Notes: generated by a model from the sequence alone, not told the origin. A DNA stretch of 64,000 bases from Ochrobactrum chromiisoli (GCF_026241335.1 NZ_JAPHAV010000001.1:1178001-1242000), one strand, 5' to 3'. Counted from the first letter of the stretch, positions 15,678 to 26,020 are shown. Program-made: numbers and translations.

Positions 15678-16556
15678 ATGAACGCTTTCGATCCCAATAG
15701 TGCGGAGGATTCCGGCACTGATGGCTGTCATCCGCTTTTCCGCGATGTCCCTGCCTCCGTTGAATTCAACAAGCTGCGCAAGCGTTTGCTGCGGCTGACA
15801 CGTCAGGCCATTGAAGATTTTGCAATGGTTAAACCCGGCGAGCGCTGGATGGTTTGTCTGTCTGGTGGCAAGGATTCCTACGGTCTCTTGGCACTGCTGC
15901 TTGATCTCAAATGGCGTGGTCTGTTGCCAGTGGAGCTGCTGGCAGTCAACCTCGATCAGGGGCAGCCCAATTTCCCAAAGCATATTCTGCCGGACTTCCT
16001 GAACCGGTACGGCATCGAACATCGCATTGAATATCAGGACACCTATTCGATCGTCACGCAAAAGCTGCCCGAAAACAGCACCTATTGCTCGCTTTGCTCG
16101 CGTTTGCGCCGCGGCAATCTTTATCGCATTGCGCGTGAAGAAGGTTGTTCGGCGATTGTGCTCGGCCATCACCGCGAAGACATCCTCGAAACCTTCTTTA
16201 TGAATCTGTTTCATGGCGGGCGACTTGCCGCCATGCCGCCAAAGCTTCTTAATGATGAAGGCGACTTGATGCTGTTCCGTCCGCTTGCTTATGCGGCGGA
16301 AGAAGATATGGAAAAATTTGCGACAGCCATGCAGTTCCCGATCATTCCGTGCGATCTTTGTGGCAGTCAGGAAGGGCTTCAGCGCAATGCAATGAAGGCA
16401 ATGTTGATCGATATTGAAAAGCGGATGCCGGGCCGCAAGGACACGATGATCCGCGCCATGACCAACGTTCGGCCAAGCCATCTGCTGGATCGCAAATTGT
16501 TTGACTTCGCAAGTCTCATGACCAGTTCTGACGTGGAGAATACCAGTGCAGTTTAA
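15678..16556 (+). CDS. ttcA: tRNA 2-thiocytidine(32) synthetase TtcA
   Basis: 292 residues. An ATP-dependent PP-loop enzyme with an iron-sulfur cluster that thiolates C32 of certain tRNAs. The PP-loop SGGKDS is at residues 62-67. [18 protein letters not shown] carries the TtcA-type CxxC, and the [19 protein letters not shown] motif and a second Cys pair in IPCDLCGSQ are present. The ATG at 15678 follows AGGAAG and matches the conserved family N-terminus (MNAFDP); frame-open codons upstream run into the terminator region. The inositol-phosphatase gene's GTG start overlaps its 3' end. Confidence 0.95.
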   Translation: MNAFDPNSAEDSGTDGCHPLFRDVPASVEFNKLRKRLLRLTRQAIEDFAMVKPGERWMVCLSGGKDSYGLLALLLDLKWRGLLPVELLAVNLDQGQPNFPKHILPDFLNRYGIEHRIEYQDTYSIVTQKLPENSTYCSLCSRLRRGNLYRIAREEGCSAIVLGHHREDILETFFMNLFHGGRLAAMPPKLLNDEGDLMLFRPLAYAAEEDMEKFATAMQFPIIPCDLCGSQEGLQRNAMKAMLIDIEKRMPGRKDTMIRAMTNVRPSHLLDRKLFDFASLMTSSDVENTSAV

Positions 16557-17373
16557 CGAAAAGCAGGTTGATTGGTTGGCAGACCTTCTGGCCGAAGCCG
16601 CAAATGCTGAGATTATGCCACGCTTCCGCCAACTGGGGCAGGGTGATATTCGCCAGAAAACGTCTGCTGCCGATCTCGTTACCGAAGCTGACGTGAATGC
16701 AGAACGCTTTATCACTGCACGTCTCAAGGAGCGCTTTCCCAATGCGCTGATTGTTGGCGAAGAAGCCTGTTCTGATGATGAAACATTGCTCAATGGTCTT
16801 GGTGATGCAGAGCTCGCATTCACTATTGATCCGGTGGACGGTACGTTTAATTTCGCTTCAGGTGTTCCGCTGTTTGGCGTGATGCTGGCCGTTGTTGTCA
16901 AAGGCGAGACGGTTGCCGGTATTATCTATGATCCTGTGGGTAAAGACTGGATTCTCGCTTCAAAGGGCAGCGGTAGCCATATCCGCTATGCCAATGGCTT
17001 AATGAGCCCTGTGAAGGTCGCAGCATCAGCGGATATTTCGCAGATGACGGGATCGGTTTCCTGGCAATATACGGCTGAACCAGTTCGGTCGCGCCTTGCG
17101 CGCAATCATACGAAATTTTTGTCGCAGATTGGCTATCGTTGCGCGGCCCACGAATATCGTATCATCGCCACGGGTGGCGCGCATTTCGCTTGCTACAACA
17201 AGTTGATGCCGTGGGATCATTTGCCCGGCGCACTCATCCATCAGGAAGCAGGCGGTTATCTTGCGCGCTGGGATGAGAGCGATTACCTGCCATCGCATAC
17301 AGGCGGCGGCCTTCTGGTGGCGCCAGACAAGGAAAGCTGGAAAGCAATTCAGTCGGCCCTTTTTGCAGAATGA
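16546..17373 (+). CDS. Inositol monophosphatase family protein
   Basis: 275 residues. A Mg-dependent, lithium-sensitive-fold phosphatase. Family motifs: GEEA (first metal Glu), [19 protein letters not shown] (DPxDGT-x-N) and the C-terminal metal site [17 protein letters not shown]. The substrate may be inositol phosphate, histidinol phosphate or 3'-phosphoadenosine phosphate; the sequence alone does not settle it. The GTG start at 16546 overlaps the last codons of ttcA by 11 bases, so translation is coupled. A strong hairpin terminator starts at the stop codon. Confidence 0.9.
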   Translation: MQFNEKQVDWLADLLAEAANAEIMPRFRQLGQGDIRQKTSAADLVTEADVNAERFITARLKERFPNALIVGEEACSDDETLLNGLGDAELAFTIDPVDGTFNFASGVPLFGVMLAVVVKGETVAGIIYDPVGKDWILASKGSGSHIRYANGLMSPVKVAASADISQMTGSVSWQYTAEPVRSRLARNHTKFLSQIGYRCAAHEYRIIATGGAHFACYNKLMPWDHLPGALIHQEAGGYLARWDESDYLPSHTGGGLLVAPDKESWKAIQSALFAE

Positions 17374-17400
17374 AAAAAGCCCGCCAAATGGCGGGCTTTT
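17373..17400. terminator. Bidirectional terminator between the phosphatase and MFS genes
   Basis: AAAAAAGCCCGCC-AAAT-GGCGGGCTTTT, ideal in both directions for two convergent genes. Confidence 0.92.
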
Positions 17401-17411
17401 CCAACGGTTCG

Positions 17412-18665
17412 TCAGAGTGGCTTGTTATGCTGCCTGAACATCTTGCCGCGTTCGGCAATCAACACACAGATGAATGCGATAAAACCCAGCACACAATAGC
17501 CTGCCGCAACGGGTGTTGTCGTTCCGTCAAATGCCTGACCGATGATCGCTCCAAGCGCTGCACCAATCACGGTCTGTGTAAAGCCGAGAACAGAAGACGC
17601 TGTACCAGCGACTTCGCCGAGTGGCTCCATTGCCAGCGCGTTGAAATTCGACGTTACCAAACTGAACGAGAACATGATTGTCATATAGATCATCATAAGC
17701 ATCCAGAATGGTACCGGTCCGCTCAGGCTAAGGGAAAGCACGACCCAAAGCAGGCTGAAGCCAACAAAAACCAGCAGCATCGTCTGCGAAATGCGGCGCA
17801 TCCCATAACGTCCGACCAGACGTGAATTAAGAAAGGATGCAAGAGCGAGCGTCATGGCCACCGCTGCAAAGGCCAGCGGAAACATTGTGCCGAGATTGTA
17901 AATATCGACAAAGATCTGCTGCGCCGAGTTGATATAGCCAAACAGCGCACCAAGGATGAATGACGTTCCCAACATGTAAAAAAGCGCTATGCGGTTAGAC
18001 AAAACAATGCCGAAGCCACCGATGATGCTTTTCAGCGTCAATGGGCGACGGTGGTTGACGGGCAAAGTTTCCGGCAGGCGGATATAGGCCCAGATGGCAA
18101 CGATCGCAGCCATCACCGCCATGGATAGGAATATCAGATGCCATTCACCAAACAGCATGATCAGCTGGCCGGTTGCAGGCGCAATCACCGGCAGGATCAT
18201 GAACACCATCATCACGAGTGACATGACCTCAGCCATCTGACGGCCTGCAAAACGATCACGCACAACCGAAACGGCAATGACACGCGTTGCTGCCGCGCCG
18301 AAGCCTTGCAAAACACGCAGCACGATCAGCGTCGTGAAATCGGTGGCAAAAGCCGCGCCGAGTGCTGCCAGAATGTAAATCAGCAGGCCGCCAAAAAGTG
18401 GAAGTCTTCTGCCATAGCGATCGCTGAGCGGACCGTAAAACAGCTGTGATACGCCAAAGCCCAGCAGATAAGCGGTGATGACATATTGAGCATGATTTTC
18501 CGATAGAATACCGAGACTCGTGCCGATTTGGGGTAGACCGGGCAACATGATGTCCACTGCCAGCGCATTGATCGCCATGATTGCAGCAATAAGCGCAATA
18601 AATTCACCACGTGCACCCGCGGGCGTCTGTTGGTCCAATGAGCTTTTCTGAATATCGGTTGGCAT
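17412..18665 (-). CDS. Bcr/CflA-family MFS drug exporter
   Basis: 417 residues, about 12 predicted membrane helices. Proton-driven efflux of drugs is the usual role of this family. Signature features: the TM1 motif ALAVDIMLPGLPQIGTSLG with the membrane Asp, the loop 2-3 MFS motif YGPLSDRYGRRLPLFGG, and motif C-like VIAPATGQLI in TM5. The ATG at 18665 (MPTDIQ) has GAGGA eight bases upstream; an earlier frame-open ATG at 18692 lacks one. It lies alone between terminators, with no adjacent regulator of its own. The substrate is unknown. Confidence 0.9.
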   Translation of the reverse strand: MPTDIQKSSLDQQTPAGARGEFIALIAAIMAINALAVDIMLPGLPQIGTSLGILSENHAQYVITAYLLGFGVSQLFYGPLSDRYGRRLPLFGGLLIYILAALGAAFATDFTTLIVLRVLQGFGAAATRVIAVSVVRDRFAGRQMAEVMSLVMMVFMILPVIAPATGQLIMLFGEWHLIFLSMAVMAAIVAIWAYIRLPETLPVNHRRPLTLKSIIGGFGIVLSNRIALFYMLGTSFILGALFGYINSAQQIFVDIYNLGTMFPLAFAAVAMTLALASFLNSRLVGRYGMRRISQTMLLVFVGFSLLWVVLSLSLSGPVPFWMLMMIYMTIMFSFSLVTSNFNALAMEPLGEVAGTASSVLGFTQTVIGAALGAIIGQAFDGTTTPVAAGYCVLGFIAFICVLIAERGKMFRQHNKPL

Positions 18666-18766
18666 TAGGGTAGTCCTCGATAAGCGGCACACCGGTCAGA
18701 GGATCGCCGGTGGAGCAGTCGGAATTTATAAAACAGATGCCTGTCATGACGATGCGTCAGGCAAGA

Positions 18767-18794
18767 GAAAAGGCGCCGTTTCATGGCGCCTTTT
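18767..18794 (-). terminator. grxD terminator
   Basis: GGCGCC-ATGAAAC-GGCGCC followed by TTTTC on the minus strand, 45 bases after the grxD stop. Confidence 0.75.
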
Positions 18795-18838
18795 AGAAAA
18801 GGTGAGCTTTAAAAGCCGTATGAGGGGATAATTAATCC

Positions 18839-19171
18839 TTAAGCGGCTTTGGTTGCAATACCCTTATCGGCAAAAAGTGTCTGCAATTCGTTGGACTGGA
18901 ACATTTCGCGGATGATGTCGCAACCGCCAATAAACTCGCCCTTTACATAGAGCTGAGGAATGGTTGGCCAGCTGGAATAGTCCTTGATGCCCTGACGGAT
19001 TTCGTCGGATGCAAGAACGTTTACACCCTTATAATCGACGCCAAGATAGTCGAGGATCTGCACGACCTGACCGGAAAAACCACATTGCGGGAAACCTGGT
19101 GTGCCCTTCATGAACAGCACAACATCGTTGGTCTTCACTTCGTTGTCGATGAAATCGTTGATTCCGGTCAT
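18839..19171 (-). CDS. grxD: Monothiol glutaredoxin, Grx4/GrxD type
   Basis: 110 residues. The CGFS active site at residues 30-33 (KGTPGFPQCGFSG) identifies the monothiol class that carries and transfers [2Fe-2S] clusters. The glutathione-binding WPTIPQLYVKGEFIGGCDI is conserved. It lies next to bolA in the same direction (216 bases between), and CGFS glutaredoxins form [2Fe-2S]-bridged complexes with BolA proteins, so the two probably act together in iron-sulfur delivery or iron sensing. Confidence 0.96.
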   Translation of the reverse strand: MTGINDFIDNEVKTNDVVLFMKGTPGFPQCGFSGQVVQILDYLGVDYKGVNVLASDEIRQGIKDYSSWPTIPQLYVKGEFIGGCDIIREMFQSNELQTLFADKGIATKAA

Positions 19172-19387
19172 TTTAGTTCCTTTCAGGATGCCGGTTCAAG
19201 TCCCGGCCCGCGTAGGGAGAGGCTCTGCCCCAATATAGTAAGTTGAGCTTTGGTAATCACCCTCTAAAGGTGAAAGCAAGTCAAATTAGCGCGAAAACAG
19301 GCTGTTCTGGGGGCAACATCTTGCCGCAGTAACATAGCGCCGCCACATATTGCTTTCTGAAAGCGCATCAAGGGCGGCGCTGATATG

Positions 19388-19621
19388 TTATTCTGGTATG
19401 CTGGTCTGGAGCGCGAGCGCATGAAGAACGCCGCCCATATTGCCTTTAAGTGCGTCATAGACCATCTGGTGCTGCTGCACGCGTGACTTGCCACGGAAAC
19501 TTTCCGCAACAACTTCAGCAGCGTAGTGGTCTCCATCTCCGGCAAGGTCGCGGATCGTCACCTTTGCGCCAGGAATACCTTCGCGTATCAGTTTTTCGAT
19601 CTCATGTGCGTCCATAGCCAT
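19388..19621 (-). CDS. bolA: BolA family protein
   Basis: 77 residues, the small BolA2/YrbA-like form. The fold is seen in EKLIREGIPGAKVTIRDLAGDGDHYAAEVVAESFRGKS-type segments, with the conserved QQHQMVYDAL helix carrying the His that ligates the cluster shared with a monothiol glutaredoxin. The ATG follows AGGAG. Neighbours are grxD downstream and purL upstream, all on the minus strand. Confidence 0.93.
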   Translation of the reverse strand: MAMDAHEIEKLIREGIPGAKVTIRDLAGDGDHYAAEVVAESFRGKSRVQQHQMVYDALKGNMGGVLHALALQTSIPE

Positions 19622-19728
19622 GCAAAATCTCCTGCCTTTCAGGGCTTCTTCTTGTTCGTTTCGAATCGTAACGCATCATCGTGATACGTCAATCTTCAAC
19701 TGTCTAACGTTTAAATGAGCGACAAGCA

Positions 19729-19760
19729 AACGCCCGGCACAGAGTTCCCGGCCGGGCGTC
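19729..19760 (-). terminator. Possible purL terminator
   Basis: Long GC stem CGCCCGGC/GCCGGGCG with a short T stretch (GTTTG) on the minus strand after the purL stop. Confidence 0.5.
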
Positions 19761-19788
19761 AATTGGTAACAGTGCCGACCAATAACGC

Positions 19789-22011
19789 TTAGTTATCGAC
19801 CGCAGCTTCGCCGCTCATAAAGCTTGGGAACCAGCCTTCAAAGGCAGCCGTGAGGTCTGCGACCGAAACATCGATGATCGTGCCGAATTTCAGACGATCA
19901 CCGCCAACTGTTCCAAGTATGCGGAATGCCAGGCCCGCACCTTCAGCATTGAGCGCAATCAGCTTTGCCATTTCAGGCGTAGCTGAGACGACATAACGTG
20001 CCTGATCTTCACCAAAGAGCGTTGCATGTGGCAGGCCGTCACCGGCATCAAGTACAGCGCCCTTGCCAGATTTGATTGCCATTTCAGCTACACCAACAGC
20101 AAGGCCGCCGTCGGATAGATCGTGACAGGCTGTCACCTGACCATTGCGGATCGCCGAGCGAACAAATTCGCCGGTACGCTTTTCAAGCCCAAGATCAACG
20201 GCTGGTGCCGGACCATCCGCGCGGTCAAACAGATCACGAAGATAGATCGACTGACCGAGATGCGAGCCGTCGCTACCCAGCAGAACCAGCGTGTCGCCAT
20301 CCTGCATGCCGCCTATCTTGGCCATCTGAGACCAGTCAGGAATAAGGCCGACACCCGCTATGGTTGGAGTCGGCAGGATCGCCTCGCCATTGGTTTCGTT
20401 GTAGAGCGAGACGTTGCCCGAAACGATTGGGAAATCGAGCGCGCGGCAAGCCTCGCCGATACCTTCGATTGCCTTGACCAGCTGGCCCATGATTTCCGGC
20501 TTTTCAGGATTGCCGAAGTTCAGGTTGTCGGTCGAAGCGAGCGGCTCAGCACCGGTTGCGGTAATGTTGCGCCAGCATTCAGCAACCGCCTGCTTGCCAC
20601 CTTCAAACGGATCAGCTTCGCAATAGCGTGGCGTTACGTCAGACGAGAAAGCGAGTGCCTTGGTGGGATGGCCTTCAACGCGGATCACACCGGCGTCACC
20701 ACCCGGAAGCTGCAATGAATTGCCCTGAATGAGCGTGTCATACTGCTCATAAACCCAGCGGCGCGACGAACCATCCGGCGAACCGACGAGCTTGAGCAGC
20801 GCATCGGAATAGTCTTCAACCTGCGGCACATTGGCTGCTGGTAGCGGAGCGTGCTTGCCCGGTTCCATCCACGGACGATCATATTCAGGAGCTTCGTCAC
20901 CGAGTTCCTTGATCGGCAGATTGGCAACTTCTTCGCCCTGATGAATGACGCGGAAGCGCAGATCATCGGTTGTCTTTCCAACGATCGCGAAATCAAGACC
21001 CCACTTACGGAAGATCGCTTGTGCTTCTTCTTCCATTTCAGGCTTGAGAACCATGAGCATACGCTCCTGGCTTTCCGACAGCATCATTTCATAAGCTGTC
21101 ATATTCACTTCGCGAACCGGAACATGATCGAGAATGAGCTCGATTCCAAGATCGCCTTTGGCACCCATTTCAACGGCAGAACAGGTGAGGCCAGCCGCAC
21201 CCATGTCCTGAATCGCAATAACAGCACCCGAAGCCATCAGCTCAAGACAGGCTTCGAGCAGGCACTTCTCGGTGAATGGGTCACCAACCTGAACGGTCGG
21301 GCGTTTTTCTTCAATTGATTCGTCAAACTCGGCCGATGCCATGGTGGCACCGCCCACGCCATCACGGCCCGTCTTGGCACCGAGATAGACAACCGGCAGG
21401 CCAACGCCCTTGGCTTCTGACAGGAAGATGCCGTCATGCTTGGCAAGACCGGCAGCAAAAGCATTGACGAGGATATTGCCGTTATAGCGCTTGTCGAAAT
21501 TGACTTCGCCGCCGACGGTCGGAACGCCGAAGGCATTGCCATAACCGCCAACGCCGGAAACAACACCGGAAACGAGGTGGCGGGTCTTCGGATGATCAGG
21601 CTCGCCGAACCGCAGCGCATTCATGGCTGCAATCGGACGTGCGCCCATGGTGAAAACATCGCGCAGAATGCCGCCAACGCCTGTCGCAGCCCCTTGATAA
21701 GGCTCAATGTAAGATGGGTGGTTGTGGCTTTCCATCTTGAAGACGACACAGTCGCCATCGCCAATATCCACAACGCCGGCATTCTCGCCGGGGCCCTGAA
21801 GTACGCGGGGACCAGTCGTTGGCAGCGTCCGCAGCCACTTCTTCGACGACTTGTAGGAACAATGCTCATTCCACATTGCAGAAAAGATTCCGAGCTCCGT
21901 GAAGCTTGGTTCGCGTCCGATCAGATCAAGAATACGCTGGTATTCGTCCGGCTTGAGGCCGTGGGCAGAGATAAGTTCCGGCGTGATATCGCGCTTATTG
22001 GAAATAGTCAT
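19789..22011 (-). CDS. purL: Phosphoribosylformylglycinamidine synthase subunit II
   Basis: 740 residues, the small-PurL form that works with separate PurQ and PurS. It makes FGAM from FGAR, ATP and ammonia in purine synthesis. Two repeated AIRS/PurM-like halves are visible: the first with [16 protein letters not shown] and [27 protein letters not shown], the second with [18 protein letters not shown] and [16 protein letters not shown]. The glutamine amidotransferase and PurS are encoded on the same strand about 3-4 kb upstream, separated by unrelated genes. Confidence 0.98.
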   Translation of the reverse strand: MTISNKRDITPELISAHGLKPDEYQRILDLIGREPSFTELGIFSAMWNEHCSYKSSKKWLRTLPTTGPRVLQGPGENAGVVDIGDGDCVVFKMESHNHPSYIEPYQGAATGVGGILRDVFTMGARPIAAMNALRFGEPDHPKTRHLVSGVVSGVGGYGNAFGVPTVGGEVNFDKRYNGNILVNAFAAGLAKHDGIFLSEAKGVGLPVVYLGAKTGRDGVGGATMASAEFDESIEEKRPTVQVGDPFTEKCLLEACLELMASGAVIAIQDMGAAGLTCSAVEMGAKGDLGIELILDHVPVREVNMTAYEMMLSESQERMLMVLKPEMEEEAQAIFRKWGLDFAIVGKTTDDLRFRVIHQGEEVANLPIKELGDEAPEYDRPWMEPGKHAPLPAANVPQVEDYSDALLKLVGSPDGSSRRWVYEQYDTLIQGNSLQLPGGDAGVIRVEGHPTKALAFSSDVTPRYCEADPFEGGKQAVAECWRNITATGAEPLASTDNLNFGNPEKPEIMGQLVKAIEGIGEACRALDFPIVSGNVSLYNETNGEAILPTPTIAGVGLIPDWSQMAKIGGMQDGDTLVLLGSDGSHLGQSIYLRDLFDRADGPAPAVDLGLEKRTGEFVRSAIRNGQVTACHDLSDGGLAVGVAEMAIKSGKGAVLDAGDGLPHATLFGEDQARYVVSATPEMAKLIALNAEGAGLAFRILGTVGGDRLKFGTIIDVSVADLTAAFEGWFPSFMSGEAAVDN

Positions 22012-22142
22012 GGAGATGAGGGACCCCGTCGCAGGCTGCGGTACCCGGAAACTTCTGCCGAAGGGCGGACACCTAAGGTTTCAAGGGGCCTCTTTAACCT
22101 AACTCTGTTGGAAGCGCGACAGGAAAATGCCGATTTCCCGGT

Positions 22143-23564
22143 TCAAATGCTGCCTTCATAGCCTGCTTGTTCGTTTTCCAGCAGCTGACGTAGGGCTGTG
22201 AAGCCATTTTCGACATCACTGCGGTCGGCCGGCGAGGAAAAAGCGATGCGAACCCGATGATATGTCCGATCGATACGCCCGGCTTTGAACTCGTCTTCAT
22301 CATCGATCAGCAATCCGTTTTCATAGGCCGCGGCTTTAAACGTGCTGGCAAGCCAGGGCTCGGGCAGTTTCAACCAGAGGATAGGCACATGCGGTGAAGA
22401 AACGAAGTCGTAACCGGCAAAGATTTCGCGGGCCAGCCGCTCGCGCCATTCGATTTCCGCAGAGCACTTGTCCAGCAGGGCATTCGCCTGACCGGAAAGC
22501 ACGGTTTGAGCAGCCGTTTCAGCGAGCAGAAAGGACACGCCGCCAGTCATCAGCTTATGGGTCACCCTCAAACGCTGCGCACAATGCGGAGGGCAGGCCA
22601 CCCAGCCACAACGCAAACCAGCCGTTACCGCTTTTGAAAGACTGCCTAAGAGAAAGGTGCGCTCTGGCGCAATGTCTGCAATTTTCGGGATATTTGATCG
22701 AGTCATGACCCCGTAAGTGTCGTCTTCGATCAGCCAGACATTGTGCCGCGCTGCGATATTGGCAATTGCAACCCGGCGCTCATAGGGCATGGTTGCAAGT
22801 GTGGGGTTGTGGATGCTTGGCATCAGAAATGCCATTGTCGGATGCTGTTGATTGCAGACCCGCTCAAATTCTTCCGGTATCATTCCGTATTCATCGCTTG
22901 CGGCAATCGCAATGCGTCGCCCGGTAATTCGGACGGAACGGCTCACCTGTGTATAAGTGAGATCTTCAAAAACGATCCTGTCACCGGGTGCGGTAAAGGC
23001 CGTAATTGCCGCAACTGCACCCGCATGCGCGCCGTTGGTGACCACAATGTTGCTCGCATCGGCGGGCGCATTTTCCTGATTGAGCCATTGGCGACCGGCC
23101 TCAAGCCAGTGTTGCGGAAAATACCGCGTGTAATTAACGATTTCATGCGGGAAATTGCGGATAACAGACGTGATAAGTGGCTCAAGCGCCGCGTTCTGTC
23201 CAATATCCGGTGCCGCTGTCGTGTCAAAGCGCCCTTTGTCGAGCGGGGCATCCTGAATTCGCGTGCCCGCTATGCCATCGCTGGAATAGGCGAGGGGCGC
23301 ATCCTTTCGATCAGTCTTGCCAAGCACATAGGTTCCGCGGCCAACTTCGCCGGTTACAAGCCCACGTTCGTGCGCAAGCGCATAAGCGCGCCCAATTGTA
23401 CCGATTGTCACCTTTAGATCGAAGGCCAAGTTGCGCTGGGGTGGCAGTTTCTGCCCCGCTGGCAAAGAGTTGTTGGCAATTGCCTCTTCAATCGCATCAG
23501 CGAGTTGCAAATAAAGCGGACCGGACTTGCCGGTGAGATCGGGGAGCCAATTTGTCATGGTCAC
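22143..23564 (-). CDS. MocR/PdxR-type regulator: GntR HTH fused to an aminotransferase-like domain
   Basis: 473 residues. The N-terminal GntR winged helix (about 15-80) is marked by LPPQRNLAFDLKVTIGTIGRAYALAHERGLVTGEVGRGTYV. A fold-type I PLP domain follows: TNGAHAGAVAAI, VFEDLTYTQ, the Asp in WLIEDDTYG, and the PLP lysine in FLLGSLSKAVTAGLRCGWV. Such proteins sense PLP or amino acids and regulate nearby genes, often divergent ones. The divergent neighbour is a DUF1127 gene 101 bases away, with two TTGA-n-TCAA elements between them. The metabolic target is not evident. Confidence 0.92.
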   Translation of the reverse strand: MTMTNWLPDLTGKSGPLYLQLADAIEEAIANNSLPAGQKLPPQRNLAFDLKVTIGTIGRAYALAHERGLVTGEVGRGTYVLGKTDRKDAPLAYSSDGIAGTRIQDAPLDKGRFDTTAAPDIGQNAALEPLITSVIRNFPHEIVNYTRYFPQHWLEAGRQWLNQENAPADASNIVVTNGAHAGAVAAITAFTAPGDRIVFEDLTYTQVSRSVRITGRRIAIAASDEYGMIPEEFERVCNQQHPTMAFLMPSIHNPTLATMPYERRVAIANIAARHNVWLIEDDTYGVMTRSNIPKIADIAPERTFLLGSLSKAVTAGLRCGWVACPPHCAQRLRVTHKLMTGGVSFLLAETAAQTVLSGQANALLDKCSAEIEWRERLAREIFAGYDFVSSPHVPILWLKLPEPWLASTFKAAAYENGLLIDDEDEFKAGRIDRTYHRVRIAFSSPADRSDVENGFTALRQLLENEQAGYEGSI

Positions 23565-23586
23565 AATATAAGCATTGTGTCGGTTC

Positions 23587-23613
23587 TTGAGTCAATTGTA
23601 TTTGAGCAGTCAA
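23587..23613. promoter_or_regulatory. Candidate operator between the MocR-type regulator and DUF1127
   Basis: Two dyads, TTGAGTCAA (23587-23595) and TTGAGCAGTCAA (23602-23613), sit side by side in the 101-base divergent gap, spaced as a direct repeat. MocR regulators typically bind direct repeats. Inference from position. Confidence 0.35.
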
Positions 23614-23665
23614 GCGTCAAACGAACGTGAAATAGCGGTTTTGCCCATATAAAAGGCTCTTTGCT

Positions 23666-23914
23666 ATGACATATACGTCAATTAAGCATGATGAAATAGA
23701 TACAATTGATACAATCATCGCGCGGGAAAGTGAATTTTGTTATGCTTCCCGCTCTGTCTGGCAGCGCTTTGTCGAATGGTGGAAATTGCGTGCCATGCTA
23801 CGCCGCAGCCGCATTCAATTGATGAACCTCACGGACGATCAGTTGCGCGATATTGGTATTACGCGGGTGGACGCTGACATGGAAGCGCGCAAGGTACGCT
23901 TCCATATCCGCTAA
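23666..23914 (+). CDS. DUF1127 domain protein
   Basis: 82 residues. The C-terminal half carries the family pattern MLRRSRIQLMNLTDDQLRDIGITRVDADMEARKV. Small DUF1127 proteins in Rhizobiales include RNA-binding regulators of sRNA and phosphate or carbon metabolism; which role applies here is unknown. It has an N-terminal extension of about 40 residues containing IARESEFCYASRSVWQRFVEWW. It is divergent from the MocR-type gene. Confidence 0.85.
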   Translation: MTYTSIKHDEIDTIDTIIARESEFCYASRSVWQRFVEWWKLRAMLRRSRIQLMNLTDDQLRDIGITRVDADMEARKVRFHIR

Positions 23915-23926
23915 TTATTTATCCGG

Positions 23927-24340
23927 TCAGCAGCCCTTTTCGCCTGATGCCCAGCGATTGATATCCGTAGCGATCCGGCTGCCATGGCTCTGCTGCATCA
24001 TAGGACCAAAGGCCTCGATCCGGGCTGGATTGCCCTGGGCCTGAACAACGAGCAAGGGACGCCCTGCAAGATTGCGCGACGGAACCACCAGAATACGCGG
24101 ACGGCCAGTAAATGAATTTAACTCTGGCGCTAATGCATAACCGCGGAAGCCTTTGTCCTTTGATTTAAACCAGCAACTGTTGGCACCTAGCGCAATGCGC
24201 TCCATGGTTGGCAGCGCTGCCTTATTCGAATCAAGGGCAACAGGGCCGGGGGCAGGCGTTGGCGAGCAGGCTGAAAAAAGCGCAAGAGCAGGCAGAGCGA
24301 CAAGCGCAATGGTCTTATTCTTCAAGGAAGACTCCATCAA
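23927..24340 (-). CDS. Small lipoprotein of unknown function
   Basis: 137 residues. The N-terminus KNKTIALVALPALALFSACSPTPAPGPV has a hydrophobic stretch ending in the lipobox LFSAC, so Cys at about residue 25 is expected to be lipidated. The mature part has the segment GANSCWFKSKDKGFRGYALAPE-type strands with a second Cys and a closing GEKGC. No domain is recognised. It is convergent with DUF1127, with 12 bases between stops. Confidence 0.8.
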   Translation of the reverse strand: MMESSLKNKTIALVALPALALFSACSPTPAPGPVALDSNKAALPTMERIALGANSCWFKSKDKGFRGYALAPELNSFTGRPRILVVPSRNLAGRPLLVVQAQGNPARIEAFGPMMQQSHGSRIATDINRWASGEKGC

Positions 24341-24441
24341 AACGCGTTCGGCAGAGCGCAGAAATTGGCCAGCCGATAAGCGTGTAGAAACAAGGTGTTA
24401 ACGCGAACCCTAAAAGCTCACATTGTGTCAGGTGAGATCAT

Positions 24442-25089
24442 TCAAGCAAGTTGCGGCATGAAAGCCTTCAATCCGTCACTCATTTCATTCCATATGAGTT
24501 CGAATGCAGGGTCGCGCGTTGCTTTCACGGCATATGTGTCGAATTTTGGGTAAGCCGCCAGCAAATCGTCTTTTCCAGAAAGCTTCTTGAGTGGCTCCAT
24601 GAGAAAACGCACGGGCAGCAGCCATGCATCGGCAAGTGTCGGCGCATCATTGAGTGCGAAATCATGATCGGTCAGGCGCGATTCAACAACACTCAGGCCC
24701 TTATGCAGCTTCGTGAAAAGCCGCTCGATCGTTGCCGCGTCTCGTTCTGGTTTGCTTTGAAGAATAAAGAGCTTCATTGCCGGTTCGAGTATATCGATTT
24801 CAGCAATACGTGCCAGAAGCCGGATCAGAGCGCGCTCGCGCGGGCTTCCGGGCAGGACAGGCGTGTCTGGATAATGATCTTCAAGATATTCAGCAATGAC
24901 GATTGCTTCAAACAGCGTTTCGCCCGAGCCGGTAATCAGCACAGGAACACGCTTGAGCGGTGTCACATCGCCAAAATCAGCAGGAAATGGGTAAGACAGA
25001 TTGAGCGGTTTGAATGGCAGCTCTTTGAGATAAAGAACGCCGCGCACAAAAGCGGAATAAGGGGAGAGAGGGCGTGAATATAATTGCAT
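24442..25089 (-). CDS. Glutathione S-transferase family protein
   Basis: 215 residues. The thioredoxin-like N-terminal domain opens MQLYSRPLSPYSAFVRGVLYL and contains the cis-Pro region KRVPVLITGSGETLFEAIVIAEYLEDHYP, where Glu/Ala match the glutathione gamma-glutamyl site. A helical C-terminal domain follows (LADAWLLPVRF). The start at 25089 is chosen because it gives the canonical first beta strand; the frame is open 22 codons further. The substrate cannot be told. It lies between the lipoprotein and purQ, with its own spacing. Confidence 0.88.
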   Translation of the reverse strand: MQLYSRPLSPYSAFVRGVLYLKELPFKPLNLSYPFPADFGDVTPLKRVPVLITGSGETLFEAIVIAEYLEDHYPDTPVLPGSPRERALIRLLARIAEIDILEPAMKLFILQSKPERDAATIERLFTKLHKGLSVVESRLTDHDFALNDAPTLADAWLLPVRFLMEPLKKLSGKDDLLAAYPKFDTYAVKATRDPAFELIWNEMSDGLKAFMPQLA

Positions 25090-25194
25090 CGGTATCGTTC
25101 CCCGATTCGGTTGCCGCAGGAAGTATCCACCGCATAAGCTGGCATGAATTTTCAAAGAGTGCCAGAGGATTGAGTATCGGTTTAACCGGGAAAT

Positions 25195-25231
25195 AAAAAA
25201 CGGCCTCCGGGTTTAACCGAAGGCCGTTTCG
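25195..25231 (-). terminator. purQ terminator
   Basis: Minus-strand stem ACGGCCTTCGGTT/AACCCGGAGGCCGT followed by six T, 25 bases after the purQ stop. Confidence 0.88.
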
Positions 25232-25255
25232 CGATGAGTGTAATTATTTTCAGGC

Positions 25256-25927
25256 TCAGGCAGCAATACCAAGAGCGCCTGCAAAAAGCGCACGGCCATC
25301 GCTGCCGCCATGGGCCGCTTCAATCAGGTTCTCGGGATGTGGCATCATGCCAAGAACATTACCGCGTGCATTGACGATACCAGCAATATCATTGACCGAA
25401 CCATTCGGGTTGGTGTCTTCAGCATAACGGAACACAACCTGACCTTCACCTTCGAGGCGCTTCAGCGTTTCAGCATCGGCGAAATAGTTGCCGTCATGAT
25501 GCGCAACCGGGCAGCGGATGATCTGGCCCGGCTGATAGCCGCGCGTGAATGCGGTGTTTGCATTGCTGACTTCGAGCTTCACTTCGCGGCAGACGAACTT
25601 CAGTGATGTGTTGCGCATCAGCGCACCCGGCAGCATTCCGGCTTCAACCAGAATCTGGAAGCCATTGCAGACGCCGATAACCATGACACCCTTGTCGGCT
25701 TTCTCACGAATAGCCTGCATCACAGGCATACGTGCTGCAATTGCACCGCAACGCAGGTAATCGCCATAGGAGAAACCACCCGGAATGAGGATCAGATCAA
25801 CATCGTCAGGGATGGAAGTATCTGTCTGCCATACGGTGATTGGTGCCTGACCGGAAATCTTAGTGATGGCCGCAATCATGTCGCGGTCACGGTTGAGGCC
25901 CGGAAGAAGAACGACTGCTGCTTTCAT
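25256..25927 (-). CDS. purQ: Phosphoribosylformylglycinamidine synthase subunit I (glutaminase)
   Basis: 223 residues. A class I glutamine amidotransferase that supplies ammonia to PurL. The catalytic Cys is in [21 protein letters not shown], and the His/Glu pair is in [11 protein letters not shown] near the end. The N-terminal strand [16 protein letters not shown] and [13 protein letters not shown] are family-typical. It lies 93 bases downstream of purS in the same direction. Confidence 0.97.
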   Translation of the reverse strand: MKAAVVLLPGLNRDRDMIAAITKISGQAPITVWQTDTSIPDDVDLILIPGGFSYGDYLRCGAIAARMPVMQAIREKADKGVMVIGVCNGFQILVEAGMLPGALMRNTSLKFVCREVKLEVSNANTAFTRGYQPGQIIRCPVAHHDGNYFADAETLKRLEGEGQVVFRYAEDTNPNGSVNDIAGIVNARGNVLGMMPHPENLIEAAHGGSDGRALFAGALGIAA

Positions 25928-26020
25928 GGCGTTTTACGTCTCTTTGATTTGAGTGCCCTTCAAAATCGTTGCTTAAGCGAGTTGAAGGCGCGCAAAAAAC
26001 TTGGTTTCAGCCGCAGTGCG

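Noticed and set aside
19188..19207. T-arm-like sequence GCCGGTTCAAGTCCCGGC, suggesting a tRNA
   Set aside because: No acceptor, D or anticodon arms on either strand; the sequence overlaps the grxD leader.
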